From Hypholoma sublateritium FD-334 SS-4 (Eukaryota > Basidiomycota > Agaricomycetes > Agaricales > Strophariaceae): a stretch of 64,000 nucleotides of DNA. Numbering within the stretch: the stretch's first letter is position 1; every line of letters begins with the position of its first letter. Below are positions 61,189 through 64,000 of this stretch, one piece after another. The notes beneath the pieces are model-generated. The model searched no databases. It saw only the letters and a list, made by a program, of their open reading frames with translations, and had not been told where the DNA came from. Where the stretch lies: NCBI GenBank assembly GCA_000827495.1, contig KN817572.1:62001-126000 (forward strand), written 5' to 3'. The position numbers were made by a program, and so were the translations under genes.

Positions 61189-63651
61189 TAGTCCCTAGGA
61201 ACTCCTCTCGTCACGTCGGGGTATGTTTCCGCTATCATCTATATATGCATATTAGCAGAAATTTCACATCGCACTTTATCAGAACTTACAGCAAAGAGCG
61301 CCGGAGCACGAATGGCCAAAACTTGAGGGTCCTCTCCGAGACCAACGAAGCTACGAGTAAGCGATGCGCGGTTAGTATCACTACGCGTCAAGTTGGTGCT
61401 TTGCGCTTACATCGTTGATACGCCAGCCTCGATCGCCGATGTGATGGTTAGGCCTGTAAGCTCGCTTTAGATTGTGATTCTAGAACGGCAAAAATAATTC
61501 TTACAGCAAACGAGGCCAATGAAGAACGAGAAGAGGATGACAGGCGCAGTATACTGTCCGCTCGCGTTGTACGCGGGTGCCGTAACTGACGGAAGACGGT
61601 GAATTAAGAGTGACAATGTCAAGTAAAGACGCTTACATCTCAGGTAAAGATAGCCGAAAAGTGAGCACAACACGCCGACGAGATATGCGCCCCACATCAT
61701 AGCTGGGAGTAATATTAGGTGGCTACGTCCAGAAAATTATCAAAAGTATGCTCACTCATTCCAACCAATGAGTCGTTTACCAGAGCATCAATACCTGCGA
61801 AGATGCAGTCAAATATTTAGAAATAGGTAGACATTATCAAGAGACGTACCTCTGTCTTTGAACAATCTCCATGTGTCTTTGGCAGCCGTAATATAAGGTT
61901 TCCCGTAAAGTGCTACGGAAGATGTCAATTTCAATTGCTTCATGACCGACGGGAATTATCCAACCGATCTCAATATATGCATATCTATCTGGATATCAGC
62001 CACTTTGAATAAACGAGGTTTGAAGGCTGTGGGTATGCACCTGTTGAAATATTCAACTAAATTTTCAAGGATACCGACAAAGCAAGCGGCACAACATGCA
62101 AGACATGCCTCCACAGCTATAATGCAGTCGGTTAGTATATAGTTCGAACATACAGTGAAGATGTCGTACGATGTCCATCTGCGTTAGCATTGTTTTGGGC
62201 GGATTGTAGGATGAGTTTGATTAGCTCCAAAATGGTGACAATTAGGGAGCCAAACGCGATAGATCCAAGGGAAAGAGTCGACGCGCGTCCGAAGGCAGAT
62301 AAAGTCGGGTGCTTTGGCTGATAGAATCATGACTTAAGTTCTGAAGACTTAAGATCTGAAGGTCCGAGGAGACCGTACCCACCATTTCACCGAGTTCGCG
62401 TGGTCCAAAGTAATACCATGATCCGTAGGGACCGCCTGCTAGAGTCGACAGGGAAACATTTGCAATCACTTGCGAAGTCCACAAGAAAGAGAAGGTCTCA
62501 AAGAAAATAAGACCTGCAACCTTTCCACTGGAGCAGCTTGTTGTCACACATGCTAAGTTCCAGGGAATGAGAAAAGGCGATAATAACAGGAGTAAGGAGT
62601 GGTGCTCACAAGGGTTTCCAGGTGTCCATTTGGAATAGCTACACCCCAGATCAGAATGAGACTGTCACAGTACACAGAATGAAGACAAACGTAGCGATTG
62701 TCGTGAATGTGTACCAGCTGTAAATGCCATGAAGATATGAATATGTAGTGTTCGACATTGTTACCCAAGAAACTTACACAGCAAGTGCAGCTTGTATGAA
62801 TAAGGCTGTGAAGGCTACTGCATATACGCTGGTGTGGTGCTTGGAAACATCCATCACCACTTGCAGTAACAAGGATGCTAAAGGTATGCGTGACCTGAAT
62901 CCAAAGTAGGAAAACAGCGACAGGAGTGCAATGATGGTGAATATGACAGCGCCGGCTGCGTAACGCTGTCCGTCAGAAAGACTTCGCGTGCTGCAAACGG
63001 CAACTCACAGTAATATTTTGTGATCCAATAATAGACGCATATACCACTGTATGGGACGTGCCTTGGTGAGATAAATTGAAAAGTGCAGTGAAAACAAGGA
63101 ACCCATACATATTAAGTGCGATGCTTAGAACGAGGGTGATATGCATGATCATAGTTGTGAACATGCGCGTGAGGATGAGGTAGACCGCCGATAGTAGCAT
63201 AGCAGCAGCTGTGACCAAGAGTAAAAGATAAACAGTGGACCTATTGGCAGGATTATCAGCAAGAATACTAAATTACAGGGTTGGGTGTACCTGTTCAGTG
63301 TAACGGCGGTGCCAGTTTGCCCTCCAGCCTTCCCCAAGCCACCGCCTAAGCCACCTTGCGAGATCCATGTATCCAGTGCTACTCCAGACAGAGCGGCAAA
63401 TCCTAGAAGCTACATCGATTTCAAGGCGGGAATCCACATACAAAGACGTCCCGCCATACCTGTAGGACGAACAGAATGAGGAAGATGGGGTCATTGACCG
63501 TCTTCTTGGGCTTGAACCGTCCTCCGTCATAAGGGTTTTTGACATCGTTGGGATAGTATGGTTGCCCGTTTACGTTTGAATCTGGTGGTGGGTAGTAGGT
63601 GGGTTGCCCATAATTGGGTCCGTAATTTGGCTCGCCGACTGGTTGGTACAT
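61189..63651 (-). CDS. PNS1: Choline-transporter-like protein, Pns1/CTL family
   Basis: Plasma-membrane protein of the choline transporter-like (SLC44) family; yeast Pns1 has no proven transport role. The start at 63,651 (MYQPVGEPNYGPNYGQPTYY) opens a Tyr/Pro/Asn-rich cytosolic tail ending KPKKTVNDPIFLILFVLQ at helix 1. Ten or so helices follow, including VTAAAMLLSAVYLILTRMFT and GAVIFTIIALLSLFSYFGF. The family core shows CVTTSCSSGKVAGLIFFETF, LWTSQVIANVSLSTLAGGPY, SWYYFGPRE, CCAACFVGILENLVEYFNRY and AAKDTWRLFKDRGIDALVND. The end is GEDPQVLAIRAPALFAMIAE then TYPDVTRGVPRD. At least a dozen introns. The order of motifs and the length fit a full Pns1. Confidence 0.94.
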
Positions 63652-64000
63652 TTAGGGCCTGCCTTAATTATACCGTGTGGTTCGTGAGGTTCGTAGGTTT
63701 CGTGCACTGTGGAATCAGCTCAATATGAGAAGGTGAAGAAGAGGCGAGACGCAACATACACAAAAACCAGTGCGGGACGCTGTCAAAGGTTCAAGGAGCC
63801 ACAGCACGCCACAGCCAACGTTGAGCATTTCCTAATATGTAAATTGATGTAAACACGGCTGTAGCCGAGGCGTCATGATGCATCCCCATTGCATGGCGAG
63901 CGCTTACCGCCAAACCCAACGGAAGATTACAATATTAGCCCAAGCGGTATCAACAAATTGCACGGGTTTTCATGACATACCTGCCGATAAGTCAGGAGTC
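63652..64000. other. Right edge, Pns1 upstream region
   Basis: 349 bases upstream of the Pns1-like start, with no TATA box or open frame of note. Nothing else is recognised before the window ends. Confidence 0.4.

Overview
The window is nuclear DNA of a filamentous basidiomycete, probably an agaricomycete. The main evidence is gene style: almost every gene is cut by many 45-70 base GT-AG introns. The families present agree with this: a DUF6533 seven-helix protein, a secreted protein with a fungal cellulose-binding CBM1 module, a KRE6/SKN1-type glucan synthesis protein, an SNG1/DUF3533 protein and a UAF/Rrn5-like factor. No prokaryotic, viral or clear transposon gene is visible. The species cannot be named from the sequence alone. 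Gene models were spliced by eye, so ends marked by a start and a stop codon are firmer than some internal junctions.

Layout. At 0.4-13.3 kb a PC4/Sub1 transcription coactivator (minus) is divergent from a giant HUWE1/Tom1-type HECT ubiquitin ligase of about 3,600 residues in 21 exons. At 13.6-23.2 kb lie a zinc-free quinone reductase, a Rrn5-like Pol I factor, an acyl-CoA synthetase, a 1.4 kb stretch without a recognisable gene, and RNA polymerase II subunit RPB3 with an odd Trp-Gly tail. The block from about 23.5 to 34 kb is markedly GC-rich. It holds an MscS channel with an EF-hand, a Tlg2/syntaxin-16 SNARE, a tiny nine-cysteine protein, the Fe-S assembly factor NAR1 and a PL14-like lyase. 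Next come a vacuolar-type amino acid transporter, phosphomevalonate kinase (ERG8), ferrochelatase (HEM15), an SNG1-like protein and a RING-H2 membrane ubiquitin ligase, all within 33.7-44.8 kb. At 45-50.5 kb an NFKBIL1-like protein is divergent from a GTPBP1-like GTPase. At 50.6-59.8 kb there is a loose group of wall and polysaccharide genes (KRE6/SKN1, a CBM1 protein, a membrane-anchored GH18 chitinase) with the DUF6533 gene among them. The right end has a four-helix membrane protein and a Pns1/CTL choline-transporter-like protein.

Most of the genes are housekeeping genes: transcription (SUB1, RPB3, Rrn5-like), ubiquitin ligation (HUWE1, RING-H2), Fe-S and haem (NAR1, and HEM15 of the [2Fe-2S] type), sterol precursor synthesis (ERG8), and membrane and wall biology. 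I see no dedicated biosynthetic or defence cluster. The points most worth checking are the GW/WG tail on RPB3, the unnamed C-terminal domain of the CBM1 protein, the alternative ferrochelatase 5' ends with an 8-base microexon, the 65-base divergent spacer between TLG2 and the cysteine-rich gene, and the GC-rich block.
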